The notes under the pieces were generated by a model, which was given only the letters and a program-made list of their open reading frames with translations, searched no databases and was not told where the DNA came from. From an uncultured Lachnospiraceae bacterium (lineage in GTDB: Bacteria; Bacillota; Clostridia; Lachnospirales; Lachnospiraceae), in contig CADATP010000025.1 of the NCBI GenBank assembly GCA_902790935.1, forward strand, positions 1-42,588: a DNA stretch of 42,588 nucleotides, in the 5' to 3' direction. The position numbers and the translations under genes were made by a program. This document shows positions 6,852 to 15,388 of the stretch, one piece after another; position 1 is the stretch's first letter; every line of letters begins with the position of its first letter.

Positions 6852-9615
6852 TTCATCAGATATTGGCAAGCCTAAAAATACAAGGCCGAATTTCATCTGG
6901 TATATGATAATCCAGTACACTGTTTTACTGCTGATCATTGCCATCATCGGAATCTACGTCTACGGTCAGTTTGTAAAGCAGGCCCCCTCATACTTCCACC
7001 CAAGATGCGTGGAGTATCGCGGTACCTGGAACTGGGACACGGGTCTTGGGACGACCGAAAGCTTTGTGGCTCCCGGTCAGGTTTCCTCAAAGATCGGCGA
7101 AGCAGTCGCCCTTTATACGATTCTCCCGGAAGAAATCCAGGCGGACGATTATCTTTTTATCCGAACCGGTCTTGACCTTATCGTATATATCGGCGGAGAT
7201 AAGGTTTTCGATCAAAAGCTTACACAGTCTACTATGCCCGGAGAGAATGTTAAAGGTATGTGGCTTCCCATCAAGGTGCACCCCGAAGATGCCGGAAAGA
7301 CCCTGTATCTTTACCGCTCCGATGCCCATTACTACAACGGCATTCTAAGCGCCTGCTACTGGGGCAATATGCAGGGATTTCTCCGTATAATCCTTGTGGA
7401 CAATGAGTTTATACTTTTAATAGCCTTTTCCCTTGTCATATTCGGACTGATAATCTCTGTCGCTTCCGTGATCTACAGGATCTACTCTAAAAAGAGTTTT
7501 CCTTTGATGTACCTGAGTGTCGGAGTACTTGCCGCGGGCTTTTGGTTCATACTGGACAACTTTGCCTATCCCTTCCTTTTCTTCAACTACAATGTGGACG
7601 GCGTTGTCGAGTATCTTATTGTTATGCTGTTGCCCTTCCCCTTTATCAGCTATATCAATCTTATACAAAAGCGCCGCTATCAGTGGATATACAACACTCT
7701 CAACACCATACTTCTTATAGGTTTTATAATATTCACAAGCCTGCAGTTTTCATCATCTATGTTTTTCTACGATACTATGTGGATGATGAATGTTTTGCTT
7801 GCCATCATCATCCTTGTCTGCTCCGGGGTGCTTTTCTTCGACGTCATCTATAAAAAGAACAGGGACTATCTGACTATCTTCGTTGGTTTCCTGATACTGA
7901 TCCTCTTTGCTCTTATTGAGATGGTTTACCTAAACCTTCCGGTTCACAACAACGACGGAATCTTCGCCGCGATCGGACTTTTGGGAATACTGTTTTGCGC
8001 CGTTTGTCAGGAGATCACAAACCTCAAGCAGCTCCAGGCTCAGACCCTTGAGGCTACGGAATCAAACCGTGCAAAATCCACCTTCCTCGCAAATATGTCC
8101 CACGAGATCCGCACTCCCATTAACGCCATCATGGGTATGAACGAGCTGATCCTTCGGGAAAACTCAAGCGAGAGCATCAGAGAATACTCCGAGAATATAA
8201 AATCCGCCAGCCAGACCCTTTTGGAGATCATCAACGATATCCTTGATTTCTCAAAGATCGAACAGGGTAAGATGGAGATCATCAAGGAAGATTACGACAT
8301 CCGCGAGCTTCTCCAATCCGTAGTCTCTATGATAAAGGTTAAGGCCGACGAAAAAGGGCTCAGGCTGAATCTTGAGATCGATCCGGATATGCCTAAGGTC
8401 CTTCGCGGTGACTCAAAGAGAATCCGTGAGATTATGATCAATCTTCTCAACAACGCTGTTAAGTATACCCATAAGGGCTCTGTTACTTTTGCGGTTACGG
8501 TAAAGAAAGAATCCGCAGGAGATTCAAACCTTGAAATATGCGTTAAGGATACCGGAATCGGTATAAAAGACGAGGATCGCAACAAGCTGTTTTTACAGTT
8601 TGAAAGGCTTGATTTTGTAAGAAACAAATCCATCGAGGGAAGCGGTCTTGGCCTCGCTATAACGGGCAATCTCGTAAATCTTATGGACGGAAATATCGAG
8701 TGCAACAGTGCTTACGGGGTGGGCAGCGAGTTCATCGTGACCATCCCTCAAAAGATTATCGATTCCGATCCTATCGGTAACCTGGAAGATTATCATCCAA
8801 ATGACGGTTACGACGAAGATGCGCAGGATACCTCATTTGTCTGTCCATCCGCGAATATTCTTATCGTCGATGACAATGATATGAACCTGAAGGTCGCAGC
8901 CGGACTCATCGAGACCACCAAAGCCAAGGTTACAAGCTGCTACAGCGGCTATGAGATGTTAAAGCTCATCGTTAAACATAAATACGATATCATCCTCTTA
9001 GACCATATGATGCCGGATATGGACGGAATCGAGACTCTTTCCGCCTCTAAAACTACAGCGGGCAATCTGAATCTTTCAACACCCGTTATAGCTCTTACGG
9101 CCAATGCTATCGTAGGCGCAAGAGAGATGTATTTAAACAACGGATTTACCGACTATTTAAGCAAACCAATGGATGTCAAGCATCTTAATCTGATGCTGAA
9201 AACTTATCTTCCCGAGGACAAGATAATCTACATCCACGAAAGAGAGCTTGAGCATCAAAAGCGTCACAACGCTTACAATTCATCCGTTATAGACAAAGCC
9301 ACGGGACTCAGATACTGCGGAGACCAGGAGGACTTCTACCATGATGCCCTTAAACTCTACGCAGAGTCTATGGCCGAAAAAGTAGCCTCGATCAAGGATA
9401 TGTATAATAAAAAGGACTTCGCAAATTACGAAGTCCTGGTGCATTCCTTAAAGTCAAACTCTATGACCATCGGAGCCACCGATCTTTCGGCGATGGCAAA
9501 GGATCTGGAGTTTGCATGTAAGGAAAAGAATTATTCATTTGTTGATAAAAACCACAAGCGCTTACTGGAAATGTGCGACGTGGTTGCCGAAGAGGCTTCC
9601 AAAATGCTTAAGTGA
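6838..9615 (+). CDS. 7TM hybrid sensor histidine kinase (HK–REC–HPt)
   Basis: A 925-aa membrane sensor. A signal-anchor helix (about 22-44) leads to an extracytoplasmic domain (about 45-188), then seven predicted membrane spans (about 190-390), an arrangement like 7TMR-DISM sensors. The cytoplasmic part has a HisKA box with phospho-acceptor His about 422 in FLANMSHEIRTP, and an ATPase domain with INLLNNAVKYT, DTGIGI and GSGLGLAI. A receiver domain follows with phospho-acceptor Asp about 722 in ILLDHMMPDMDG, then a C-terminal HPt domain with His about 869 in VHSLKSNS. All phosphorelay modules are thus in one chain, but no DNA-binding response regulator lies nearby, so its output partner is unknown. 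It starts inside hflX and ends three bases before the convergent helicase gene. The ligand cannot be read from sequence. Confidence 0.92.
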   Translation: MLHFNSSDIGKPKNTRPNFIWYMIIQYTVLLLIIAIIGIYVYGQFVKQAPSYFHPRCVEYRGTWNWDTGLGTTESFVAPGQVSSKIGEAVALYTILPEEIQADDYLFIRTGLDLIVYIGGDKVFDQKLTQSTMPGENVKGMWLPIKVHPEDAGKTLYLYRSDAHYYNGILSACYWGNMQGFLRIILVDNEFILLIAFSLVIFGLIISVASVIYRIYSKKSFPLMYLSVGVLAAGFWFILDNFAYPFLFFNYNVDGVVEYLIVMLLPFPFISYINLIQKRRYQWIYNTLNTILLIGFIIFTSLQFSSSMFFYDTMWMMNVLLAIIILVCSGVLFFDVIYKKNRDYLTIFVGFLILILFALIEMVYLNLPVHNNDGIFAAIGLLGILFCAVCQEITNLKQLQAQTLEATESNRAKSTFLANMSHEIRTPINAIMGMNELILRENSSESIREYSENIKSASQTLLEIINDILDFSKIEQGKMEIIKEDYDIRELLQSVVSMIKVKADEKGLRLNLEIDPDMPKVLRGDSKRIREIMINLLNNAVKYTHKGSVTFAVTVKKESAGDSNLEICVKDTGIGIKDEDRNKLFLQFERLDFVRNKSIEGSGLGLAITGNLVNLMDGNIECNSAYGVGSEFIVTIPQKIIDSDPIGNLEDYHPNDGYDEDAQDTSFVCPSANILIVDDNDMNLKVAAGLIETTKAKVTSCYSGYEMLKLIVKHKYDIILLDHMMPDMDGIETLSASKTTAGNLNLSTPVIALTANAIVGAREMYLNNGFTDYLSKPMDVKHLNLMLKTYLPEDKIIYIHERELEHQKRHNAYNSSVIDKATGLRYCGDQEDFYHDALKLYAESMAEKVASIKDMYNKKDFANYEVLVHSLKSNSMTIGATDLSAMAKDLEFACKEKNYSFVDKNHKRLLEMCDVVAEEASKMLK

Positions 9616-9618
9616 TCT

Positions 9619-11730
9619 TTATTTTCTTCTGCCGGAGCGTCCTTTGGACCGCGAATGCGCTCCTCTGGCCGCTTCCCGCAGTCTTGCTCCGGGGATTCCC
9701 CTCATGGCCTCGAAGGTCTTTCTGCAGCTGTCGCACCTTTCAAAGCCGTATCCCACAGGGAGCTGTCTTCCACAATCCTTGCAGCGTTTAATAAATTTGT
9801 TCTTGTTGCCGCTTAAGTAATCTTCTATGGCAAGCTCAGTGCTCTTTTTCTCCTCCATAAGCCATTCTTCATCCATGATCTTTCCCATATGTACAGAGAA
9901 AAGATGATACAGCTCAAGGAGCTTATAATAGGTCTCAAGTCTTTCAAGGTCGTTATTGCCTCTGGGGTATGAGGGCTTTTCCAAAGATACGTCTGCCGCG
10001 TAGGTAAGGCAGTAATGCACCCACTGGGCAAGAACTCTGGGATTTCCGTCGTCTATCGGGCAGGAGATCATATCATAGATAATGTCTTTTTTATTGTCCG
10101 TATCGCCGTAGATGAGGTCAAAGTCAAGGCTCTGGTCCTTCAGGGTATGGTACAGGGTAAGCATCCTGTCTATCTTCATCTTCTCGTAAGGCTTTTGAGG
10201 ACGGATTCCGAACCAGACGGTAAGGATCTCGCTTAAGGTTGCGTCGAGATTGACCAGCATTCTCGGGAAACCTAAGATAGCGGATTTAATCTGAGGAAGA
10301 GGCTTGCCAATGGTTTGTTTAAGCACAGGCAAAAACTCCGGATCCGTTGTGGTCACATAACCAATGTCATATTTTCCGAATCTTCCGGCTCTTCCGGCTA
10401 TCTGCAGGATCTCATCGGCTTTAAGGTCTCTTCTTTGCTGTCCGTCAAACTTCCAGCTTTCCGCGAAAACGATACGCTGTATAGGAAGATTTATACCCAT
10501 TCCGATAGCATCTGTCGAGATTACTATCTTTGTCTCTCCGGTAGCGAATCTTCTTACCTCGGATTTACGGGTTTCCGGAGGAAGCTTTCCGTAGATAACG
10601 CTTGCCTTAACTCCCATCATCTCAAAGCGTGCAGCAAGGTCGAGTACCCGCTTTTTAGAGAAAAGTATATAGCAGTCTCCGGGGCGGATCTGGTTTCTTG
10701 TAATGCGGTTGCTGTCCGAAAGGATAAAGGGTTCATCCTCCACAACAAGTCCGGTTTTTCTCTCGTGTTTTGTAATATCGTAGGTATCGCCGCAGGTTTC
10801 GATGATCTCCGTAAGCAGCTCCGTTACATTGTCACTGGAGAGAAGATAAACTTCCTTAGCTTTTACGCCAAGGATGGCCCTTGACCAGGCTGCACCTCTC
10901 TCGGGGTCGGCTATCATCTGGCATTCGTCTATAACGGCTATATCGTAGTTTTCATCAAGGTTAAGGGTCTCAACGGTCTGTGAAATAACCCTGCTGTTCT
11001 CAACGGTAATATGCTCTTCACCGGTCTTCATAGAGGTAGGAGTTCCGGCGTCGTTCAAGGTATCGTATACCTCCAGCGCAAGAAGTCTTAAGGGCGATAA
11101 ATACACGCCGTTTTGGGCGTCCTTAAGCTTTGTGATGGCTTCATATGTCTTACCGGAGTTGGTAGGACCCACATGCAGATGAAAAGACCTCACCATAGCT
11201 CTTGTCTCGACGTACTCCGCAGTAGGGTCAGTCTGAACAAGACCCATTATCTGAGCCTTTATCTTGCGGTCATAAAACTTCTTAAACTTGTCCTCAATGG
11301 GGATAGCCTTTGTGATAATATGACGATTTTGAGGGTCCTGTAAATAATCCAGATAGCTTTCTATAGCGTCGTCGCTTCTTGAAAGAGCCAGTATCTCCCA
11401 GTCCTTTTGCGCAACGATATTTATAAGCCTGTCCATCTCCTCCTCGCTTTTTTTACGCTGAGCGGGGGGCTGAAGGGATATCGAGGCCTTCATAGCAAGT
11501 ATTCTCGGATAAAGATCCGAATACTGATATCCGTAATATGCGTTCTTTACAACATTTCCCGTGGAACCGATCTTCTTCTCGAGCTTTTTCATATTCGCGG
11601 GATTTTTACGGTTACAAAGTCTTTCAAATGTGTCCGCGTAGAGCTCCTCCATTCTCTCCCGGAGCTTCATAGCGCGCTCTAATTCCGCTTCCATTTCTTC
11701 GTCCAAGCGGTTATCTCTGTCCTGATCCAT
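9619..11730 (-). CDS. SUV3-like superfamily 2 RNA/DNA helicase with C-terminal zinc ribbon
   Basis: A 703-aa helicase resembling the mitochondrial SUV3 family (degradosome helicase) rather than the usual bacterial DEAD-box proteins. Helicase motifs run in order: I, HVGPTNSGKT (about 186-195); II, VIDECQM (about 266-272, a DECQ box); and V/VI, STDAIGMGINLP followed by QIAGRAGRFG (about 405-452). The first 170 residues are a charged, helical extension. The C-terminus has a four-cysteine knuckle (C650, C653, C666, C669) and a basic Arg/Ser/Gly tail suited to nucleic-acid binding. The ATG start follows AAAGGTAAGAG. It is the last gene of an mtaD–xth–helicase run, 24 bp after xth, and converges with the sensor kinase gene with a 3-bp gap. 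A role in RNA turnover is inferred from the family. Confidence 0.85.
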   Translation of the reverse strand: MDQDRDNRLDEEMEAELERAMKLRERMEELYADTFERLCNRKNPANMKKLEKKIGSTGNVVKNAYYGYQYSDLYPRILAMKASISLQPPAQRKKSEEEMDRLINIVAQKDWEILALSRSDDAIESYLDYLQDPQNRHIITKAIPIEDKFKKFYDRKIKAQIMGLVQTDPTAEYVETRAMVRSFHLHVGPTNSGKTYEAITKLKDAQNGVYLSPLRLLALEVYDTLNDAGTPTSMKTGEEHITVENSRVISQTVETLNLDENYDIAVIDECQMIADPERGAAWSRAILGVKAKEVYLLSSDNVTELLTEIIETCGDTYDITKHERKTGLVVEDEPFILSDSNRITRNQIRPGDCYILFSKKRVLDLAARFEMMGVKASVIYGKLPPETRKSEVRRFATGETKIVISTDAIGMGINLPIQRIVFAESWKFDGQQRRDLKADEILQIAGRAGRFGKYDIGYVTTTDPEFLPVLKQTIGKPLPQIKSAILGFPRMLVNLDATLSEILTVWFGIRPQKPYEKMKIDRMLTLYHTLKDQSLDFDLIYGDTDNKKDIIYDMISCPIDDGNPRVLAQWVHYCLTYAADVSLEKPSYPRGNNDLERLETYYKLLELYHLFSVHMGKIMDEEWLMEEKKSTELAIEDYLSGNKNKFIKRCKDCGRQLPVGYGFERCDSCRKTFEAMRGIPGARLREAARGAHSRSKGRSGRRK

Positions 11731-11754
11731 CTCTTACCTTTTCGTGTTAAAAAT

Positions 11755-12510
11755 CTACAGATCTATGTCCAGTTCAACAGGGCAATGATCCGAACCCATA
11801 ATATCGCAGTGAATCTTGGCATCTTTAAGCTTTTTCTCGAGCTTTTTTGATGCCACAAAATAGTCAATACGCCAGCCTGCGTTTTTCTCTCTGGCATGGA
11901 ACATATATGACCACCATGAGTAGATTCCCTCTTTATCAGGGTAAAAATGTCTGAATGTGTCTATATAGCCGCTTTCCAATGTCTTTGTAAAGCAGTTTCT
12001 CTCCTCGTCGGTAAATCCGGCGTTGTGGTGATTTGAGGAAGGGTTTTTAAGGTCGATCTCTTTATGCGCAACATTAAGATCTCCGCAGTATATAACAGGC
12101 TTTTTGCTCTCGAGACCAAGTATATAGCTTCTGAAATCCTCTTCCCATTTTTGTCTGTAATCAAGTCTCGTAAGCTCTCTCTGGGAATTGGGTACGTATA
12201 CGGTAATAAAGTAAAAATCCTCAAATTCCAGGGTTATGACCCGGCCTTCATGGTCATGCTCCTCTATTCCGATCCCGTAGCTGACTGAAAGGGGCTTTTT
12301 CTTAGTAAATACTGCAGTTCCGCTGTAGCCTTTCTTTTCGGCATAGTTCCAGTACTGTTCGTATCCGGGGAGATCGAGCTCGATCTGTCCCTCTGAGAGC
12401 TTTGTCTCCTGAAGGCAAAAAATATCTGCAGAAAGAGCGTTAAAAGAGTCCATAAACCCCTTCCCCATAACCGCTCTGAGTCCATTAACGTTCCATGATA
12501 CAAGTTTCAT
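11755..12510 (-). CDS. xth: Exodeoxyribonuclease III / AP endonuclease
   Basis: A 251-aa member of the exonuclease III branch of the endonuclease/exonuclease/phosphatase family. It cuts at abasic sites and trims 3' ends in base excision repair. Catalytic motifs are SWNVNGLRA at the N-terminus, LQETKL with metal-binding Glu about 35, CGDLNVAH, YSWWSYMFHAREKNAGWRIDYF, and the terminal GSDHCPVELDI with the Asp-His pair. The length is normal for the family. The start ATG abuts the TAA stop of mtaD with no base between, so it is almost certainly cotranscribed and coupled. The helicase gene follows 24 bp downstream. In Firmicutes this gene is often called exoA. Confidence 0.95.
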   Translation of the reverse strand: MKLVSWNVNGLRAVMGKGFMDSFNALSADIFCLQETKLSEGQIELDLPGYEQYWNYAEKKGYSGTAVFTKKKPLSVSYGIGIEEHDHEGRVITLEFEDFYFITVYVPNSQRELTRLDYRQKWEEDFRSYILGLESKKPVIYCGDLNVAHKEIDLKNPSSNHHNAGFTDEERNCFTKTLESGYIDTFRHFYPDKEGIYSWWSYMFHAREKNAGWRIDYFVASKKLEKKLKDAKIHCDIMGSDHCPVELDIDL

Positions 12511-13806
12511 TTATCCGAGAATCCTCTCCGCAATCTTGTTGCAGTTTTCATATATTACTTCCGGTCTCTCACCGATGTTGTAAGAGCCGTTGTGGTAGAG
12601 AATCTTTCCTCCGACCATAGTCATAAGCACATTGCTCTTTCCGCCGCTGTAGACAATATTTTTGACGATATTGTTCTCAGGCTGCATATTGGGCTTAGCA
12701 AGGTCTATCAGAATAATATCCGCCAGCTTTCCGGCTGTAAGGGTGTCCGCGTCATCAAGTCCCATAGCCTTTGCTCCGCCGATAGTTGCCATAGCAAGGA
12801 CTTTTCCGGCATCCACAGACACGGCATCGTTATCCCTGATCTTGGCAAGAGTCGCGACAAGATACATTTCTCTGAACATATCAAGGGCGTTGTTGCTGGC
12901 AGGTCCGTCGGTACCTATAGCTACGTTAAATCCCTTTTTGATCAACTTGCTGACGGGGGCTATGCCGCTGGCGAGCTTCAGGTTCGATCCGGGGTTTGTG
13001 ATGACGGAAAACTTCTTTTCCTGAAGAATATCCATCTCTTCATCGGTAAGGTGAACGCCGTGGAATATTCCTCCGCCATAGTCAAACATTCCGAGCTCAT
13101 TCAGTAATAGTCCCGGAGTTTTACCGTATCTTTCCTTACAGCTTTCAACCTCTGATGCGGTCTCGCTCATATGACAGTAAAAAGGCGCTTTATAGTTTTG
13201 AACCACTTTCGCTATACGCTCAAGGAGGTTCTTCGAGCAGGTATACTCCGCATGCATTCCGAGTCTGTAACTGATCAGAGGATTAAACTCATTTAATCTT
13301 TCATACTCGTCCGCCATCTTTTCGGGGGAAGAGGTGTGATCGTTTACGTTTCCGCAAAGCACGCATCTCATACCGGTATCACGGCAGCTCTCCGCGATGG
13401 CGTCGGGATTTAAATACATATCGAAGATGGAGGTAACTCCGCTTGTAACATACTCCATTACCGCAAGCCTTGTTAGCTCGTAAATATCTCCGGAAGAAAG
13501 CTTGGCTTCATAAGGGAAGACCTTGGTATTAAGCCACTCGCTTAAAGGCAGGTCATCCGCGTAGGACCTGAGGAAGGTCATAGCCGAATGGGTATGGGCA
13601 TTTTTCAGTCCCGGCATCAGCAGATTGTCCCCGCAATCTATTTCAAAATCCCATTTTATATGCGGTATGGCAGGGCCTGCTTCGGCGATATCACTGTTCG
13701 TACCCACATAAGCGATGTTTTCGTTTTTGATCCAGACCTCACCCCGGAAGATTTCTTCCCCGACTTCCATAGTAAGGATCCTTGCATTATACAACCTTAT
13801 ATTCAT
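12511..13806 (-). CDS. mtaD: MTA/SAH deaminase-like amidohydrolase
   Basis: A 431-aa metal-dependent amidohydrolase close to 5'-methylthioadenosine/S-adenosylhomocysteine deaminases, which would deaminate adenosine-type by-products of SAM metabolism to inosine forms. Visible metal ligands are H71 and H73 in NAHTHSAM, a His in FYCHMSETASE, a His in GGIFHGVHLTDEE, and Asp in IGTDGPASNN. The NPGSNLKLASGIAPV segment is typical of the MtaD/SsnA group. A related activity such as guanine or chlorohydrolase-like deamination cannot be excluded by eye. ATG start follows GAAGGGAG. It heads a tight three-gene run with xth and the helicase. A possible -10 box TATAAT (13866-13861) sits at the edge of the terminator of the upstream gene. 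Confidence 0.85.
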   Translation of the reverse strand: MNIRLYNARILTMEVGEEIFRGEVWIKNENIAYVGTNSDIAEAGPAIPHIKWDFEIDCGDNLLMPGLKNAHTHSAMTFLRSYADDLPLSEWLNTKVFPYEAKLSSGDIYELTRLAVMEYVTSGVTSIFDMYLNPDAIAESCRDTGMRCVLCGNVNDHTSSPEKMADEYERLNEFNPLISYRLGMHAEYTCSKNLLERIAKVVQNYKAPFYCHMSETASEVESCKERYGKTPGLLLNELGMFDYGGGIFHGVHLTDEEMDILQEKKFSVITNPGSNLKLASGIAPVSKLIKKGFNVAIGTDGPASNNALDMFREMYLVATLAKIRDNDAVSVDAGKVLAMATIGGAKAMGLDDADTLTAGKLADIILIDLAKPNMQPENNIVKNIVYSGGKSNVLMTMVGGKILYHNGSYNIGERPEVIYENCNKIAERILG

Positions 13807-13870
13807 ACCCGCTCCCTTCTCGCTGCCGCGTAAAAAGGCATTAGTCCAACCTGACTATTTATTATAACAT

Positions 13871-13906
13871 AAAAAAAGGGGAGTCACCATACAGATGGAA
13901 ACTCCC
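13871..13906 (-). terminator. Intrinsic terminator after the DUF3048 gene
   Basis: GGGAGT (13906-13901) pairs with ACTCCC (13884-13879), with inner CCA/TGG pairing, followed on the minus strand by C and seven T. It lies just after the stop at 13913. TATAAT at 13866-13861 with a poor -35 (TGGTGA) 17 bases upstream could restart transcription for mtaD. Confidence 0.8.
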
Positions 13907-13912
13907 GTAGTT

Positions 13913-15088
13913 TTATTCGTATGCGATGTTGTCTTCATAAGTATTCCAGATCAAACATATCCATGTTTTTCCCTGGTTCAGTACTACTTCTTCTGCGTTT
14001 GAATCATAATATACAAAGTGTGATGAATCATCTTCTCCCCTAAGCCAATATCCCGGGATAACTTTTCCCTCTGTAAAGATATATGCAGAGTTTCCTCCGG
14101 ACATCTCAAAGTTGAGGTATCCGCTGACATCATCGAAATAATTGCCCTTAGTAAGCATAAAGATAACGTTTCGGCAGGTGAGCTCTTCGCCGTTCATCTC
14201 ATCTATATGAGGCTCTCCGAACTGATATCTGTGGTAGAGATGATCGGAAGTATCATAGATAAAGTAAGGAAGTCCGTGGCCGTATCCGCCGGCCCCGTTT
14301 TCAAATCCGCCGGGCGCTATTTTGGTCGCATCCTTAAAATCGCTATAACTAGAGACCGTTCCATCCTGCGCAAACTTAAATGCAGAAGTATAATCCTCAC
14401 GGTAATTTGTTCTGTATCCGTGTCTGGCAACTGCAGCTTCGTATCCGTCGATTGTCATAATACCCGTGTACTCGGTAGCATATCCTGCTGCCTTTCGCTT
14501 TTCGTCTCTGGCGAAGGCTTCGTCGGAGGGACTGTCTATTCCAAGTACGGATGCCGAAATATTGTCCACTCTGTCGGAGTTGATAAGAGGCGCCGCGAAC
14601 TGTACCGCAAGTCCCCAGTTGCAGAATATGGCATCAAGAGATATCGCTTCGTGTACAAAGTAATGTCTTGCGCTTCTTAGGGGTCCGATATGATCAAGAT
14701 CGTCATAATCCTCGAAAACACCCATAAGTCTGGTACAGGAAAGCCACTCCATGGGAGCTTCAAAGATAATACTTGCCTTGGAGATTCCGTACTGGGGAAG
14801 CCCTGCCTTCGTGTTGGGGATCATAACAGCCATAGGGCGTCTGTTTACTACATCCTCATTCTTCCACTCTCCGGTAAGGTAGCTTTGTTTCTTTCCGTTA
14901 ATAACAGGCCTGTCAATGATAACAGAGCCCTCGACAACGGAACTGATATCTGATTGTTCGGTCGGTTTTGATACGCCTGAAATGGGGGTTCCACTAAACT
15001 CAGGAAGTTCTTCCTCTGCGGCGCATGAGACAAGCCCCAGTATAAGCATGATCGCAAGTACTGCGGCAATAATCTTTTTTCTCATCAT
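13913..15088 (-). CDS. DUF3048 (YerB-like) lipoprotein
   Basis: A 391-aa predicted lipoprotein. The first 22 residues form a lipoprotein signal (MMRKK, a hydrophobic core, then the lipobox LVSC with the Cys to be lipidated), so it sits on the outer face of the membrane. The body matches the DUF3048 family as I know it: RRPMAVMIPNTKAGLPQYGI, an acidic FEAPMEW segment, IGPLRSARHYF and the C-terminal VLNQGKTWICLIW. B. subtilis YerB belongs to this family; its biochemical function is not established. The start has two adjacent ATGs; AAAGGA precedes them, and 15085 is equally plausible. It is followed by an intrinsic terminator, so it is probably monocistronic. Confidence 0.88.
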   Translation of the reverse strand: MMRKKIIAAVLAIMLILGLVSCAAEEELPEFSGTPISGVSKPTEQSDISSVVEGSVIIDRPVINGKKQSYLTGEWKNEDVVNRRPMAVMIPNTKAGLPQYGISKASIIFEAPMEWLSCTRLMGVFEDYDDLDHIGPLRSARHYFVHEAISLDAIFCNWGLAVQFAAPLINSDRVDNISASVLGIDSPSDEAFARDEKRKAAGYATEYTGIMTIDGYEAAVARHGYRTNYREDYTSAFKFAQDGTVSSYSDFKDATKIAPGGFENGAGGYGHGLPYFIYDTSDHLYHRYQFGEPHIDEMNGEELTCRNVIFMLTKGNYFDDVSGYLNFEMSGGNSAYIFTEGKVIPGYWLRGEDDSSHFVYYDSNAEEVVLNQGKTWICLIWNTYEDNIAYE

Positions 15089-15215
15089 AAGTTCCTTTAT
15101 ATCGCGAATTATCGCTGTTTTACATAAGTCAAATTATCTCATAATGAAAATTTCAGGTCAATAAATTGGGCGCCTGCTTTTCTTAATATTTCTTAAGAGT
15201 TGTCGAATAATAAGC

Positions 15216-15252
15216 AAAAAAAATCCCAAATCCTTTAAATCAAGGATTTGGG
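15216..15252 (-). terminator. Intrinsic terminator after tRNA-Leu
   Basis: An 11-bp perfect stem, CCCAAATCCTT (15252-15242) with its complement at 15235-15225, a six-base loop, then on the minus strand a run of eight T. It begins three bases after the tRNA 3' end, so it terminates the tRNA transcript. Confidence 0.92.
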
Positions 15253-15255
15253 TAC

Positions 15256-15339
15256 TGCTGGTGGCCGGACTTGAACCGGCACGGGATTGCTCCCGAGGGA
15301 TTTTAAGTCCCTTGCGTCTACCTATTCCGCCACACCAGC
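15256..15339 (-). tRNA. tRNA-Leu, anticodon UAA
   Basis: An 84-nt class II tRNA. The acceptor stem GCTGGTG pairs with CACCAGC. The D-arm begins TGGCGGAATAGG, the anticodon arm is GGGAC-TTAAAAT-CCC with anticodon UAA, a long variable arm (TCGGGAGCAATCCCG) marks a leucine-type tRNA, and the T-arm is GGTTCAAGTCC. The discriminator is A, as expected for tRNA-Leu. The 3' CCA is not encoded (next bases GTA), so it depends on CCA-adding enzyme; cca is in this window. A promoter is visible directly upstream and a terminator directly downstream. Confidence 0.97.
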
Positions 15340-15351
15340 ATTTCAATCACA

Positions 15352-15381
15352 GATTTTACCATAGTAAAATCATAATTGCAA
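15352..15381 (-). promoter_or_regulatory. tRNA-Leu promoter with overlapping dyad
   Basis: TTGCAA (15381-15376), 17-base spacer, TAAAAT (15358-15353), about 14 bases before the tRNA 5' end. A perfect 8-bp dyad, GATTTTAC-4-GTAAAATC (15371-15352), covers the spacer and -10 box. The dyad is also positioned just after the stop of the GH13 gene but has no T run, so it is a weak terminator candidate. Confidence 0.65.
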
Positions 15382-15388
15382 ATAGTTT

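Noticed and set aside
10315..10884. 189-codon plus-strand frame within the helicase gene
   Set aside because: It is antisense to helicase motifs V and VI and lacks features of a real protein.
15158..15346. Short minus-strand reading frame starting MKCWCGGIGRRKG across the tRNA
   Set aside because: It is the usual spurious translation of a tRNA-Leu gene and its terminator.
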